From positions 1 to 15,194 of the forward strand of contig CAADYR010000174.1 of NCBI GenBank assembly GCA_900753305.1: DNA of 15,194 nucleotides, written 5' to 3'. Source of the DNA: Lachnospiraceae bacterium (GTDB lineage: Bacteria > Bacillota > Clostridia > Lachnospirales > Lachnospiraceae). The notes beneath the pieces are model-generated. The model had not been told where the DNA came from and searched no databases. It saw only the letters and a program-made list of their open reading frames with translations. Shown here piece after piece: positions 7,621 through 15,083 of the stretch (position 1 is its first letter; every line of letters starts with the position of its first letter). The position numbers were made by a program, and so were the translations under genes.

Positions 7621-8523
7621 ATGGCGGGTTATTTATTTGTACATTTTATTGGGGAACAGGAGAATGGAGAGCAGATTTATTTTGCAGTGAGTGAAGATGG
7701 GATGCACTGGCAGGATCTAAATGGTGGACAACCGGTACTGGTATCAGACATTGGAGAATCTGGTGTCAGAGATCCTTTTATTGTCAGAGATGAGAAAAAG
7801 CATAAGTTCTATCTGATCGCAACGGATCTTCGCATTGGTTCAGGCAAGGGTTGGACGTGGGCTGTTACAGAAGCAAGTCGTGACCTGATCGTATGGGAAT
7901 CAGAGGATATGGTCAATTGGAGCGAACCAAGAAGCTGCCATGTGGGAGTAGACGGGGCAGGCTGTGTATGGGCTCCAGAGGCGATTTATGATACAGAAAC
8001 AGAATCTTTCTTTGTATTTTGGGCTTCTATGGTGAAGCTGGATGGGGATAAAGAGCCAAAACAACGTATTTATGCTGCATACACGAAAGATTTTGTGGAG
8101 TTCACAGAACCTTTTATCTATGAAGAAGCAGATTGCCATGTGATCGATATGAATATTGTATACAGTAATGGATGGTATTACCGTTTCGTAAAAGATGAGA
8201 CAAACAAGAACATTCGTACAGACAGAGTAGCCAAACTGGGCAGAGGAATCAAACCGGAACCAATACATAGTGAAGTTTTGTCACAACTGTTCGGCGTGGA
8301 AGGTCCGGAAACATATCAACTTCCGGATGGCAGGTGGTGTCTGATCGTGGATCAGTTTGCAACAGGAAAAGGCTATCTGCCACTTATATGTAATGATCTT
8401 TCTACTGGTAATTTCCAGATAGCAGAGGAAGGCTCCTATGATCTTGGTAAATTAAAGAAACGTCATGGTGGTATTTTACAGATCACAGAAGAGGAATTAA
8501 CCAGATTAAAGCAGAACTTCTAA
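7621..8523 (+). CDS. Intracellular glycoside hydrolase family 43-like protein
   Basis: A 300-residue protein from the preferred ATG at 7621, which has AGAAAGG ten bases upstream. ATG 7612 and TTG 7558 are poorer in-frame alternatives. It has the look of a single five-bladed beta-propeller glycosidase of the GH43/GH-F type: MAGYLFVHFIGEQ at the start, SGVRDPFIVRDEKKHKFYLIATD (47-69), VWAPEAIYD (117-124, E120), DCHVIDMNIVY (171-181, D176) and GVEGPETYQLPDGRW (225-239, E227/E230). The DPF, WAPE and EGPE motifs recur in arabinosidase/xylosidase-like members. No signal peptide is present, so it would act on oligosaccharides already imported. The N-terminal general-base aspartate that GH43 enzymes usually carry in blade 1 is not evident (VHFIGE is there instead). 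The substrate and even the activity are therefore uncertain. Its stop overlaps the convergent GntR remnant by 4 bp. Confidence 0.75.
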   Translation: MAGYLFVHFIGEQENGEQIYFAVSEDGMHWQDLNGGQPVLVSDIGESGVRDPFIVRDEKKHKFYLIATDLRIGSGKGWTWAVTEASRDLIVWESEDMVNWSEPRSCHVGVDGAGCVWAPEAIYDTETESFFVFWASMVKLDGDKEPKQRIYAAYTKDFVEFTEPFIYEEADCHVIDMNIVYSNGWYYRFVKDETNKNIRTDRVAKLGRGIKPEPIHSEVLSQLFGVEGPETYQLPDGRWCLIVDQFATGKGYLPLICNDLSTGNFQIAEEGSYDLGKLKKRHGGILQITEEELTRLKQNF

Positions 8524-8999
8524 ATGCATCGCAAGGCATATTCCAGAGATTGTTTCAGATGTTCTTTCATAAGAGTGGCTGCTTTCTGATATTCCTTGCT
8601 TCGATATGCCTCATAAATGAATAGGTGAGATTTTTCAATTTCTTTTTGTACAGCGTGGTCGGTCTGATACATTTTAGATAAAATGGTCAGTTGGCTGCGC
8701 TGTTTTTCTGCTGCTCTGTCAAGGCGGGAATTATCACAATAATCATAGAATACCAGGTGAAAACGGTCAGACAGAGTAGTCCATTCCTGGTTTTCTTCAT
8801 CAGTTAGAGAATCCTTATCGTGAAGGGCAGCAGTACGATCTACGATATGTGCGAGTTCTTCAAGGAGGGCAGACTGATTGGGATGGGAGGAAGCATACTG
8901 AATTGCCAGGGCATCCATGTCTCCGATAAATTGATACAATTCTTTGATGTCTTTTTCGGTCAGGCTGATGACAGTGACACCTACATTTTGATCGGGTGG
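8520..8999 (-). pseudogene. Truncated GntR-family regulator (FCD domain only)
   Basis: The minus-strand frame encodes an FCD (FadR C-terminal) all-helical ligand-binding domain: PDQNVGVTVISLTEKDIKELYQFIGDMD leads into the helical bundle, which ends with the family-typical KEHLKQSLEYAL. The N-terminal winged helix-turn-helix, normally about 70-75 residues, is missing. Upstream the frame hits TGA at 9014-9016, and the bases there belong to the tail of an oppD-like gene on the other strand. The first possible start in the remaining domain is a TTG (8937-8939) with no good ribosome site. Intact relatives are repressors that release DNA on binding a small acid or sugar acid, often next to the operon they control. 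Here the original target was probably the ABC-transporter/flavoprotein operon to the right. The remnant cannot bind DNA through the usual domain. Confidence 0.8.
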
Positions 9000-9063
9000 A
9001 CATTCTATCCGCTGTCACCTCTATACAGGTGAGATTGCAGACAGAAAGGAGCAGGAGTCATAA
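8998..9063 (+). pseudogene. C-terminal remnant of an oppD-like ABC ATPase gene
   Basis: Reading into oppF, this frame gives GHSIRCHLYTGEIADRKEQES and a TAA (9061-9063) that overlaps the oppF ATG by one base (TAATG). A GH-xxRCH ending of this kind is typical of OppD/DppD peptide-transporter ATPases, which lie directly upstream of OppF and are often translationally coupled to it. In-frame sequence stops at TGA (8989-8991), where the GntR remnant begins. Only about 22 of the expected 320-340 codons remain. Confidence 0.7.
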
Positions 9064-10013
9064 TGAGCGAAGAATTGTTAAAAGTACAGAATTTAAAGAA
9101 ATTTTTCCAGACTCCCGGCGGCAGTCTTCATGCAGTAGATGATGTCAGCTTTTCCATCAACGAGGCGTCCACATTAGGTGTCGTTGGTGAATCAGGATGT
9201 GGAAAATCCACACTGGGGCGCACAATCCTGCGTCTGAATGAGCCGACAGCAGGTGAAATCTGGTTCCATGGACAGGATGTTGTGAAGGCATCCAAGAGAG
9301 AACTGAGTAAAATCAGACCAAAGATGCAGATGATCTTTCAGGACCCGTATTCCAGTCTGAATGGCAGAATGACGGTGAAACAGTTGATCGCAGAACCACT
9401 TATCATTAATAAAATCTGCCATAACAAGTCAGAGCAGGAAGAACGTGTCATGGAAGCCATGAAAATAGTAGGGTTGGCAGAACGTCTGGCTTTTGCCTAT
9501 CCACATGAGCTGGACGGCGGTAGAAGACAGCGTATAGGAATTGCGAGAGCGTTGATCCTGAATCCTGAGTTCATCGTATGTGATGAACCGGTGTCTGCAT
9601 TGGATGTGTCCATACAGGCGCAGATTCTGAATCTGCTGATGGATTTGCAGGAGGAGCGTAACCTGACATACCTGTTCATTACGCATGATCTGTCCGTGGT
9701 AAAGCATATCTCTGATGAGATCATGGTTATGTATCTGGGTAAATGTGTGGAAAAAGCCAGTGCGCAGGAGCTTTTTGCCAATCCGCTGCATCCTTATACC
9801 AAAGCATTGTTGGCGGCAATCCCAATCCCAAGTGTGGAATCCTGTCATAAACGTAGGGTGCTTCTGCAAGGTGAGGTAACAAGTCCAGTCAATCCTAAGC
9901 CTGGATGCCGCTTCGCAGCACGTTGTCCAAAGGCATGCGAAAAATGCCATGAGGAGAGCATGGAATTACAGGAAGTATCTAAGGGGCACTGGGTAGCCTG
10001 CCCTTATGTATAA
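9063..10013 (+). CDS. oppF: Peptide-type ABC transporter ATP-binding protein (OppF/DppF family)
   Basis: A 316-residue ABC ATPase. Walker A is GESGCGKST (42-50, K48), the Q-loop is QMIFQDPYSSLNG (Q93), and the signature is HELDGGRRQR (148-157), where D replaces the usual S of LSGGQ, as often seen in this OppF subgroup. Walker B is FIVCDEPVSALD (170-181) and the switch histidine is H208 in FITHDLS. The C-terminal oligopeptide-transporter extension follows: NPLHPYTKALLAAIPIP and a cysteine-rich GCRFAARCPKACEKC. The protein therefore looks complete. It would energise uptake of peptides or similar solutes with a partner ATPase OppD, two permeases and a binding protein, but none of these is present here. 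The gene is left without its upstream operon and probably without its promoter. It reads into the flavoprotein pseudogene with an overlap region at 10006-10013. Confidence 0.9.
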   Translation: MSEELLKVQNLKKFFQTPGGSLHAVDDVSFSINEASTLGVVGESGCGKSTLGRTILRLNEPTAGEIWFHGQDVVKASKRELSKIRPKMQMIFQDPYSSLNGRMTVKQLIAEPLIINKICHNKSEQEERVMEAMKIVGLAERLAFAYPHELDGGRRQRIGIARALILNPEFIVCDEPVSALDVSIQAQILNLLMDLQEERNLTYLFITHDLSVVKHISDEIMVMYLGKCVEKASAQELFANPLHPYTKALLAAIPIPSVESCHKRRVLLQGEVTSPVNPKPGCRFAARCPKACEKCHEESMELQEVSKGHWVACPYV

Positions 10014-10027
10014 AGAGAAAGGACATA

Positions 10028-10043
10028 ATGGAAACATGGAAAC
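10028..10043 (+). repeat. 8-bp tandem duplication at the flavoprotein start codon
   Basis: ATGGAAAC occurs twice in a row (10028-10035 and 10036-10043). The first ATG has a well-spaced AAAGGA (10017-10022), but it opens a wrong 79-codon frame. The second ATG is in the correct frame but 13 bases from that site. Removing one copy would restore a normal start, so this looks like a small inactivating duplication. Confidence 0.75.
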
Positions 10044-10644
10044 ATATAACTGGCCATATGGCAATGAACTGGGTGAAAGAGAAGAAGCCACCTGTGATGT
10101 GCTGGTACTGGGCGGCGGTCTTGCCGGCTGTTATGCAGCCATTGCAGCAGCCAGAAGAGGACAGTCTGTTATTCTGGTGGAAAAGGGCAATACAGAGCAC
10201 AGTGGTTCAGCCGGAACCGGATTTGACCATTGGGAATCAGCATGTACCAATCCCTGTTCTGAAGTAACTCCGGAAGAAATCGCATGGGCATATGTCCATG
10301 AACAGGATGGGTACAGCAATGGTATCGCTCACTATATCGAATGTAGAGAAGGTTATGACCGCCTGATCGATATGGAATCTTTTGGCGGAAAAGTCAGAGA
10401 TACCGAAGGAGAGTTTGAAGGAGCTGCTTTTCGCGATGAGAAGACGAAGCTCATGTTCGCCTATGATTATAAGAATAAATTTACACTGAGAGTATGGGGT
10501 TCGACATTTAAGCCGGCTCTTGTAAAGGAATTGAAGAGACTGGGTGTCAGGATTTATGACAGAACAGAAGCTACTGCGCTATTAACCACGATAGAAAATG
10601 GAAAGAAGCGCGGTATCGGTGCTATGGGTATTATGGCTTTTTAA
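10036..10644 (+). pseudogene. AprA-like FAD-dependent oxidoreductase, N-terminal fragment
   Basis: About 200 codons of the N-terminal half of a flavoprotein in the fumarate reductase / adenylylsulfate reductase alpha superfamily. The dinucleotide-binding Rossmann motif is LVLGGGLAGCYAAIAAARRG, followed by ILVEKGNTEHSGSAGTGFDHW, which binds FAD. The middle of the protein continues normally to RGIGAMGI, then the frame runs into MAF and TAA at 10642-10644. Family members continue here with a strand segment leading to a WLFN-like motif; that motif appears just afterwards in another frame (10635 onward). The bases in between, roughly 25-30 codons by family expectation, are missing and the frame is shifted. 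The start is also disturbed by an 8-bp duplication. Partnered with the downstream 2x[4Fe-4S] protein, the intact enzyme would be a cytoplasmic redox complex of unknown substrate. This fragment alone cannot form the enzyme. Confidence 0.8.
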
Positions 10645-11836
10645 TCCTGATACTGTAGGACTGTGTGAGTTTAGACCGATGCAGAGTATCGGAAGTGGAC
10701 ATGCCATGGGGTATCGTGCAGGTATGGAATTTACCATGATGGAGAAGTCTGTCCAGGCAGAATTCTCAGCTGCAGGCAGAAGTTTCCCGCCTTATGGAGC
10801 GGGCAACAATCATAATACCTGGCATGCAGCAACTATGGTAGATGCCAGAGGTGTGGAGATTCCCTATGTGGATAGAGATGGCAAGGAGTTAAAGACTGTT
10901 CTGGAGAGATATATGCCGGCGAAGGGACAGAAATTCTTCTTAAAGGGCGGTGTCATTGACAACCCGAAGTATGAGTATCGGGGACCGGAGACGCTGGATT
11001 TTGAAGAATTGATGAAGCGCGGCTATAAGCTGCCTTTTTATGCAGATTTGAGTCGTATGCCGGATGAAGAAAGAAGGGTAATCTGGGGAATGATGGTCGG
11101 CGAGGAAGGCAAGACCAAGATTCCAATTCTGGAGAACTATACGAGAAGGGGCTTTGACTTCTCCAAACATATGCTGCAAAGCTACGGAACAGGATGGCAG
11201 TCGGCTAATTTCCTGAAGCAGGAGAGACAGTTGTTCGGAGCACCCGGCGGTATCATGCATGACTGGGATCTCAAGACGAATATTGAGGGAATCTATGCAG
11301 CAGGTGAACTGGAGTTAGTCGAGTATGATAAGGAGCAGGTAGAGGAAGAAGTAGAAAGACTCTACGCACCCCTCTATGTGGATGCTGATGAAGGAATGAA
11401 CTGGAAAGAGCTGAATATGGCAATATCCAAAGCAATGCAGAATTATTGCGGCGGTGTGAAATGTGATGCGCTTTTAAAAGAAGGCTTAGACTTGTTAGAT
11501 ACCTACAAGAAGGAATTTGTTCCAAAATTATACTGTACGAATCCACACGATCTGATGAGAACCCATGAGGTATTGGATATTCTTACAGTAGCAGAGCTTA
11601 TTTTACAGGCTTGCTTGTTGCGTAGAGAAAACTCAGAGACGTTGTGCTTTGCCAGAACAGATACAGATGCTGTTGAGGAAAAGGGCAAGGGTAAGCATAT
11701 CGTGCTTCGTCAGGAAAATGGCAGGATCATCAGCCGTGAAGTGCCACTTGATTTCTTCGGAGATCTGAAGACAGAATACGAGAAGAGAAATGCAGATTAT
11801 ATTGCGTCAGGGGAGGTGCCAACACATGAAGCATGA
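10630..11836 (+). pseudogene. AprA-like FAD-dependent oxidoreductase, C-terminal fragment
   Basis: The same flavoprotein continues in a different frame from WLFNPDTVGLCEFRPMQSIGSGHAMGYRAGMEF (with the catalytic-domain-like RPMQS) through NNHNTWHAATM, the GGIMHDWDLKTN segment and EGIYAAGE to the helical C-terminal domain (RLYAPLY, NWKELNMAISKAMQNYCGG). After GIYAAGE (about 11288-11308) the family normally has a second FAD-binding stretch with an AGxACATGYYAGR-like motif. Here the text jumps straight to LVEYDKEQVEEE, so a second, in-frame deletion of perhaps 30-40 residues is likely. That judgement rests on my memory of the family, not an alignment. An internal ATG at 10598 is the first in this frame, but it precedes the frameshift point and has no clear ribosome site. 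The stop overlaps the ferredoxin start by 11 bp. Confidence 0.75.
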
Positions 11837-12110
11837 TGAGAAAAAGGAATACACAGTCAGACCGGTAGAGTGTAGTACCAGACCGATACATTATGATCCT
11901 GAATTGTGTATTGGCTGTAATCGGTGTGTAGATACCTGTCAGTGCGATATTCTGATGCCAAATCAGGAGAAGGGTAAGCCGCCCATTGTTATGTATCCGG
12001 GTGAGTGTTATTACTGCGGCGCCTGCGTTATGGTCTGTCCAAGAAAGGGTGCGATTACCTTGGAGCATCCGTTGATGAATCAGGCGAAATTTGTACCTGT
12101 AAAAAAATAA
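11826..12110 (+). CDS. 4Fe-4S dicluster ferredoxin-type subunit
   Basis: A 94-residue protein with two [4Fe-4S] binding sites: C28-x2-C31-x2-C34-x3-C38 (CIGCNRCVDTC) and C61-x2-C64-x2-C67-x3-C71 (CYYCGACVMVC). The second is followed by PRKGAI, as in bacterial ferredoxins and AprB-like electron-transfer subunits. It would carry electrons to or from the flavoprotein encoded upstream. The ATG at 11826 has GGGGAGG (about 11811-11817) at good distance and overlaps the flavoprotein stop by 11 bp, a sign of coupled translation. A farther in-frame ATG at 11790 lies inside the flavoprotein and lacks a ribosome site. The reading frame is intact even though its partner gene is broken, so it is now an orphan. 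A terminator follows directly. Confidence 0.88.
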   Translation: MKHDEKKEYTVRPVECSTRPIHYDPELCIGCNRCVDTCQCDILMPNQEKGKPPIVMYPGECYYCGACVMVCPRKGAITLEHPLMNQAKFVPVKK

Positions 12111-12124
12111 TGTCATATATAAAG

Positions 12125-12167
12125 AAAGTGCTGAATGGATTTTGAATATATCCCATTCAGCACTTTT
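12125..12167. terminator. Bidirectional terminator between ferredoxin and MATE genes
   Basis: AAAGTGCTGAATGG (12125-12138) pairs perfectly with CCATTCAGCACTTT (12153-12166) around a 14-base loop, ending in TTTT. It lies between two convergent genes and can serve both. Confidence 0.92.
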
Positions 12168-12171
12168 ATGA

Positions 12172-13500
12172 TTAATAGTGATATTGCTTCCTCTTGGCAA
12201 TGAGGAAGGAAATGGATACAATAACTGCGAATATCTCGGCAACGATATTGGCTAACCAGATACCATTGAGTCCGAAGAGAATAGGCAGTATCAGTACTGA
12301 GGACAACTGGAATACCAGTACACGCAGGAAAGATACTGCGGCAGAGATAGGACCGTTGCCCAAGGCTGTAAAAAATGACGAGGTAAAAATGTTGATCCCT
12401 GCCAGTACAAAACAGAATGAGAAAATACGGAAGGCTGTAATCGTCATAGACAACAGTTCGGCATCATATCCGACAAATATAGCTGAAATCACAGAAGCCA
12501 GTGTAAACCCAAGGATTGCCATAAGTACACCGGAGATACTCATGATTTTCAGGCTCTTACGACGCATATTCTGTAATTCTTTGAAATTACCGGCGCCATA
12601 GTGATAACCGATGATAGGTGCGCTGCCAACTGAATAACCGATGAACATAGCGATAAATACGAACTGTATATACATCAGCACACCATAGGTAGCAACTGCA
12701 TTCTCACCACCTAACCGCATGAGCTGGTAATTGTACACAATTCCAATCAGTGAGGAGGCAACATTACTCATTAACTCTGAGCAGCCGTTACTGCTGGCTT
12801 TTAATAGTGGAGCAAGTTCGAATCCGGTTCTGGTCAGTTGTAACGGACTATTGTTAGGCAGAGCAAAATAAAGAAGAGGAAGAAGTCCACCGATAGACTG
12901 ACTGATTCCTGTAGCCAGCGCAGCACCCACAATGCCCCATTTGAATACACCAACGAATAAAGCATCCAACACCATATTGGTAACGCCGGCTGCTATAGTG
13001 ACGATTAACCCAAGACGGGGCTTCTCGGCAACAACGAAGAAGCTCTGGAAGATGTTCTGAAGCATGTAGGCTGCGTTAAAAGCAATCACGATTCTTCCAT
13101 ATAATACACAGGTATCCATCATGCTCTCATCAGCACCGAACAGCTCCGCCATTGGACGGACGAAGATAATGCCAAGTACTGTGAGAAGTATACCTGCCAG
13201 GATTGTGAAGTACACCATCATGGAGAAGTATCGGTTAGCTTTTTCCTTATCCCCGGTACCGAGTGTATAGGAAACCAGGGCACTGCCACCGGTACCAATC
13301 ATGAAACCGATACCACCGAGTATCATGATAAAAGGCATGATCAGGTTGATAGCGGCAAAAGCTGTCTTCCCTGCAAAATTAGACACGAAGAAGCCATCCA
13401 CGACACAGTAGACAGAGGTGAATACCATCATAACAACTGATGGCAGGGTGAATAGGAAAAGTTTCTTATAGTTAAAGTGATCAGATAATTGAATGTTCAT
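12172..13500 (-). CDS. MATE family efflux transporter, MepA-like
   Basis: A 442-residue MATE transporter. It opens with LFLFTLPSVVMMVFTSVYCVVDGFFVSNFAGKTAFAAINLIMPF (about 14-57), typical of the MepA subgroup, and continues with GTGGSALVSYTLGTGDKEKAN and, in the second half, GYSVGSAPIIGYHYGAGNFKELQNMRRKS. About twelve helices are expected. MepA-type pumps expel cationic drugs and dyes using ion gradients and are commonly encoded after a MarR-type repressor, as here. The start codon directly abuts the marR stop (TAAATG), with AAGGAA at 13507-13512 as ribosome site, so the two are one operon under the marR promoter. The in vivo substrate is unknown. It is the second MATE gene of the window and belongs to a different subgroup from the one at 6043. 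Confidence 0.93.
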   Translation of the reverse strand: MNIQLSDHFNYKKLFLFTLPSVVMMVFTSVYCVVDGFFVSNFAGKTAFAAINLIMPFIMILGGIGFMIGTGGSALVSYTLGTGDKEKANRYFSMMVYFTILAGILLTVLGIIFVRPMAELFGADESMMDTCVLYGRIVIAFNAAYMLQNIFQSFFVVAEKPRLGLIVTIAAGVTNMVLDALFVGVFKWGIVGAALATGISQSIGGLLPLLYFALPNNSPLQLTRTGFELAPLLKASSNGCSELMSNVASSLIGIVYNYQLMRLGGENAVATYGVLMYIQFVFIAMFIGYSVGSAPIIGYHYGAGNFKELQNMRRKSLKIMSISGVLMAILGFTLASVISAIFVGYDAELLSMTITAFRIFSFCFVLAGINIFTSSFFTALGNGPISAAVSFLRVLVFQLSSVLILPILFGLNGIWLANIVAEIFAVIVSISFLIAKRKQYHY

Positions 13501-13959
13501 TTAAGGTTCCTTTCTGTAAGGTTGAAGCTGCTGCATTTTTTCTTTCAGTGCATCAGCATATCGCTCATAAAGATTCAAGAAGGTATCCTGTTCTTCTTTG
13601 GAAAAGGCTGCAAAAGTGTCCAGCTCTATATGGATTACTTGCTGGGCAGTATTGGCAGCTAATTTTTTCCCAAGAGGAGTCAGCTCAATGTATTTGCTGC
13701 GGCGGTTATCCTTATGAACCAGAGTCAGATAGCCGTCAGCTTCCAGCTTCTTCAGAGAAGAATTTACAGTTTGCTTGGGCTGATATTGCATATCGCATAA
13801 CTCGCTCTGGGTCAGGGGATGATCAGAAAGACACAGGGTATATAGAATCCAGAATTCACAGTCAGAGCAGCCGAGTAGTCTGGCAGCGTTGCGGTACAGA
13901 TCATCTTCTTTCTTAAAAATATTATTAAAACGAATCAATACGTCATGTTCGACAGACAT
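13501..13959 (-). CDS. MarR family transcriptional regulator
   Basis: A 152-residue winged-helix protein of normal MarR length. The start at 13957-13959 (MSVEHDVLIRF) has AGGAGG a few bases upstream; the same frame stays open further upstream across the promoter, but a start there is unlikely. The helix-turn-helix is LTQSELCDMQYQPKQTVNSSLKKLEADGYL (49-78) and the wing is HKDNRRSKYIELT (82-94) with the conserved D-x-R. Flanking helices (8-40 and 105-145) form the dimer domain. It should repress its own operon, which includes the MepA-like pump, and release DNA when a small ligand binds. Two palindromes at its promoter are the likely binding sites. The neighbourhood and architecture match MepR/MepA-type resistance operons. 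Confidence 0.92.
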   Translation of the reverse strand: MSVEHDVLIRFNNIFKKEDDLYRNAARLLGCSDCEFWILYTLCLSDHPLTQSELCDMQYQPKQTVNSSLKKLEADGYLTLVHKDNRRSKYIELTPLGKKLAANTAQQVIHIELDTFAAFSKEEQDTFLNLYERYADALKEKMQQLQPYRKEP

Positions 13960-13965
13960 ATCATT

Positions 13966-13971
13966 CCTCCT
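13966..13971 (-). promoter_or_regulatory. Ribosome binding site deciding the marR start
   Basis: AGGAGG on the minus strand ends six bases before the ATG at 13957-13959. It supports the 152-residue start over the longer open frame that would read through the promoter. Confidence 0.85.
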
Positions 13972-13983
13972 TTTTATTCCAAT

Positions 13984-14039
13984 AAAAAAATCCGAAATCG
14001 GACGATTTTGATTATAGTCCGATTTCGGATAAAAGTCAA
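13984..14039 (-). promoter_or_regulatory. Nested marR promoter, paired operators and yeiH terminator
   Basis: On the minus strand a TTGACT -35 (14034-14039) and TATAAT -10 (14011-14016) have exact 17-bp spacing. TCCGATTTCGGA (14018-14029) fills the spacer, and its reverse complement TCCGAAATCGGA (13991-14002) lies at about +2 to +13. Each is itself a palindrome (TCCGA-N2-TCGGA), centred 27 bp apart, as expected for two MarR dimers. Together they form a perfect 14-bp inverted repeat (13990-14003 with 14017-14030) followed on the minus strand by a T-run (13990-13984). For RNA entering from yeiH, whose stop is ~20 bases upstream, this is a textbook terminator. RNA started at the marR promoter lacks the first arm and would escape. 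The promoter and inverted repeat are seen; the MarR binding and the terminator role are inferred. Confidence 0.85.
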
Positions 14040-14051
14040 CCACATATTTAA

Positions 14052-15083
14052 TTACCAGATACCAAGAATATGCTGCATCAGAAGACTGACACCGGCAATA
14101 CCGATCCAACAGACGAAGCCCATAATAATTGGTTTGCCACCGGTTTTGATCAACTTGACAATGTTGGTATTAAGACCAATCGCTGTCATGGCAAGTACGA
14201 TCAGAAATTTGCTCAAAGTTTTAAGAGGAGCAAATGTGTCTGCTGGAACGCCAAGGTTTACGGCAATTGTTGTAATAATAGAGGCAAGCAGGAAGTAAAG
14301 GATGAAAAATGGAAATATTTTCTTGAAATCTACTTTCTGGTTCCCTTCTGTCTGAGCCTTATGAGTACGGATAAATGCCAGAATCAGCGTGATTGGGATA
14401 ATGGCAAGTGTACGGGTCAGTTTCACAGTGACAGCTTTATCCAAAGTTACAGAACCAAGTCCATACATGGAGTCCCAGGTTGAAGCGGCAGCAGTGACAG
14501 AGGATGTATCGTTGATGGCAGTACCGGCAAAAATTCCAAAGGATTCTCCATTTACAGTGGAGAAACCAAGGGCGGAACCAAGCATTGGAAAGAACAGGGC
14601 TGCGAGCATGTTAAAGAAGAAGATAACAGAAATCGCCTGTGCAACTTCTTCGTCATCAGCACCGATCACTGGAGCTGTAGCTGCAATGGCGGAACCTCCG
14701 CAGATAGAAGAACCAACGCCTACCAGTGTAGATATTTTGCCGGGAATATGCATGACCTTATGGAGCGTCCATGCAAGAATCAGGGAGGTTGATATCGTTG
14801 CTATAATAATGGGGAGTGACTGTTTACCGGTTTGTACGATAACGGACAGGTTCATGCCAAAGCCAAGGAGAATGACAGCATATTGCAGGATTTTCTTGGA
14901 TACGAAGGTGATGCCGCTTTGCAGACTGGTCTTGTCCTTTAGGAACAGGGTGACGATCATGCCTGCGAGTATGGCAAAGACCGGACCTCCGACGATCGGA
15001 AAATGTTGTCCCAGTATCCAGCATGGAATTGCAATAATGAAGCATGTGAGAGTGCCCTTCCAGTTTTTCTTGATGAAATTCAT
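14052..15083 (-). CDS. yeiH: YeiH family putative sulfate exporter
   Basis: A 343-residue polytopic membrane protein with about ten hydrophobic segments. The YeiH/UPF0324 features are clear: an N-terminal helix pair, PIVGGPVFAILAGM, then LQYAVILLGFGMNLSVI, the signature VGSSICGGSAIAATAPVIGADDEEVAQAIS in the middle, and NDTSSVTAAAS followed by DKAVTVKLTRTLAIIPI. The family is annotated as putative sulfate exporter, although the real substrate is poorly established. The ATG at 15081-15083 follows AGAGG at 8 bases. It appears to be transcribed alone, ending at the hairpin that overlaps the marR promoter. Upstream on its strand is a perfect 10-bp palindrome that could be an operator; in enteric bacteria a LysR-type regulator often lies next to yeiH, but the window ends before that can be seen. 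Confidence 0.9.
   Translation of the reverse strand: MNFIKKNWKGTLTCFIIAIPCWILGQHFPIVGGPVFAILAGMIVTLFLKDKTSLQSGITFVSKKILQYAVILLGFGMNLSVIVQTGKQSLPIIIATISTSLILAWTLHKVMHIPGKISTLVGVGSSICGGSAIAATAPVIGADDEEVAQAISVIFFFNMLAALFFPMLGSALGFSTVNGESFGIFAGTAINDTSSVTAAASTWDSMYGLGSVTLDKAVTVKLTRTLAIIPITLILAFIRTHKAQTEGNQKVDFKKIFPFFILYFLLASIITTIAVNLGVPADTFAPLKTLSKFLIVLAMTAIGLNTNIVKLIKTGGKPIIMGFVCWIGIAGVSLLMQHILGIW

Noticed and set aside
12194..12601. 135-codon plus-strand reading frame opposite the MepA-like gene
   Set aside because: Antisense to conserved MATE sequence; no ribosome site or known domain.
13960..14109. N-terminal extension of the MarR frame to 14109
   Set aside because: It would be translated across the promoter, both operators and the yeiH end, while AGGAGG before 13957-13959 marks the real start.
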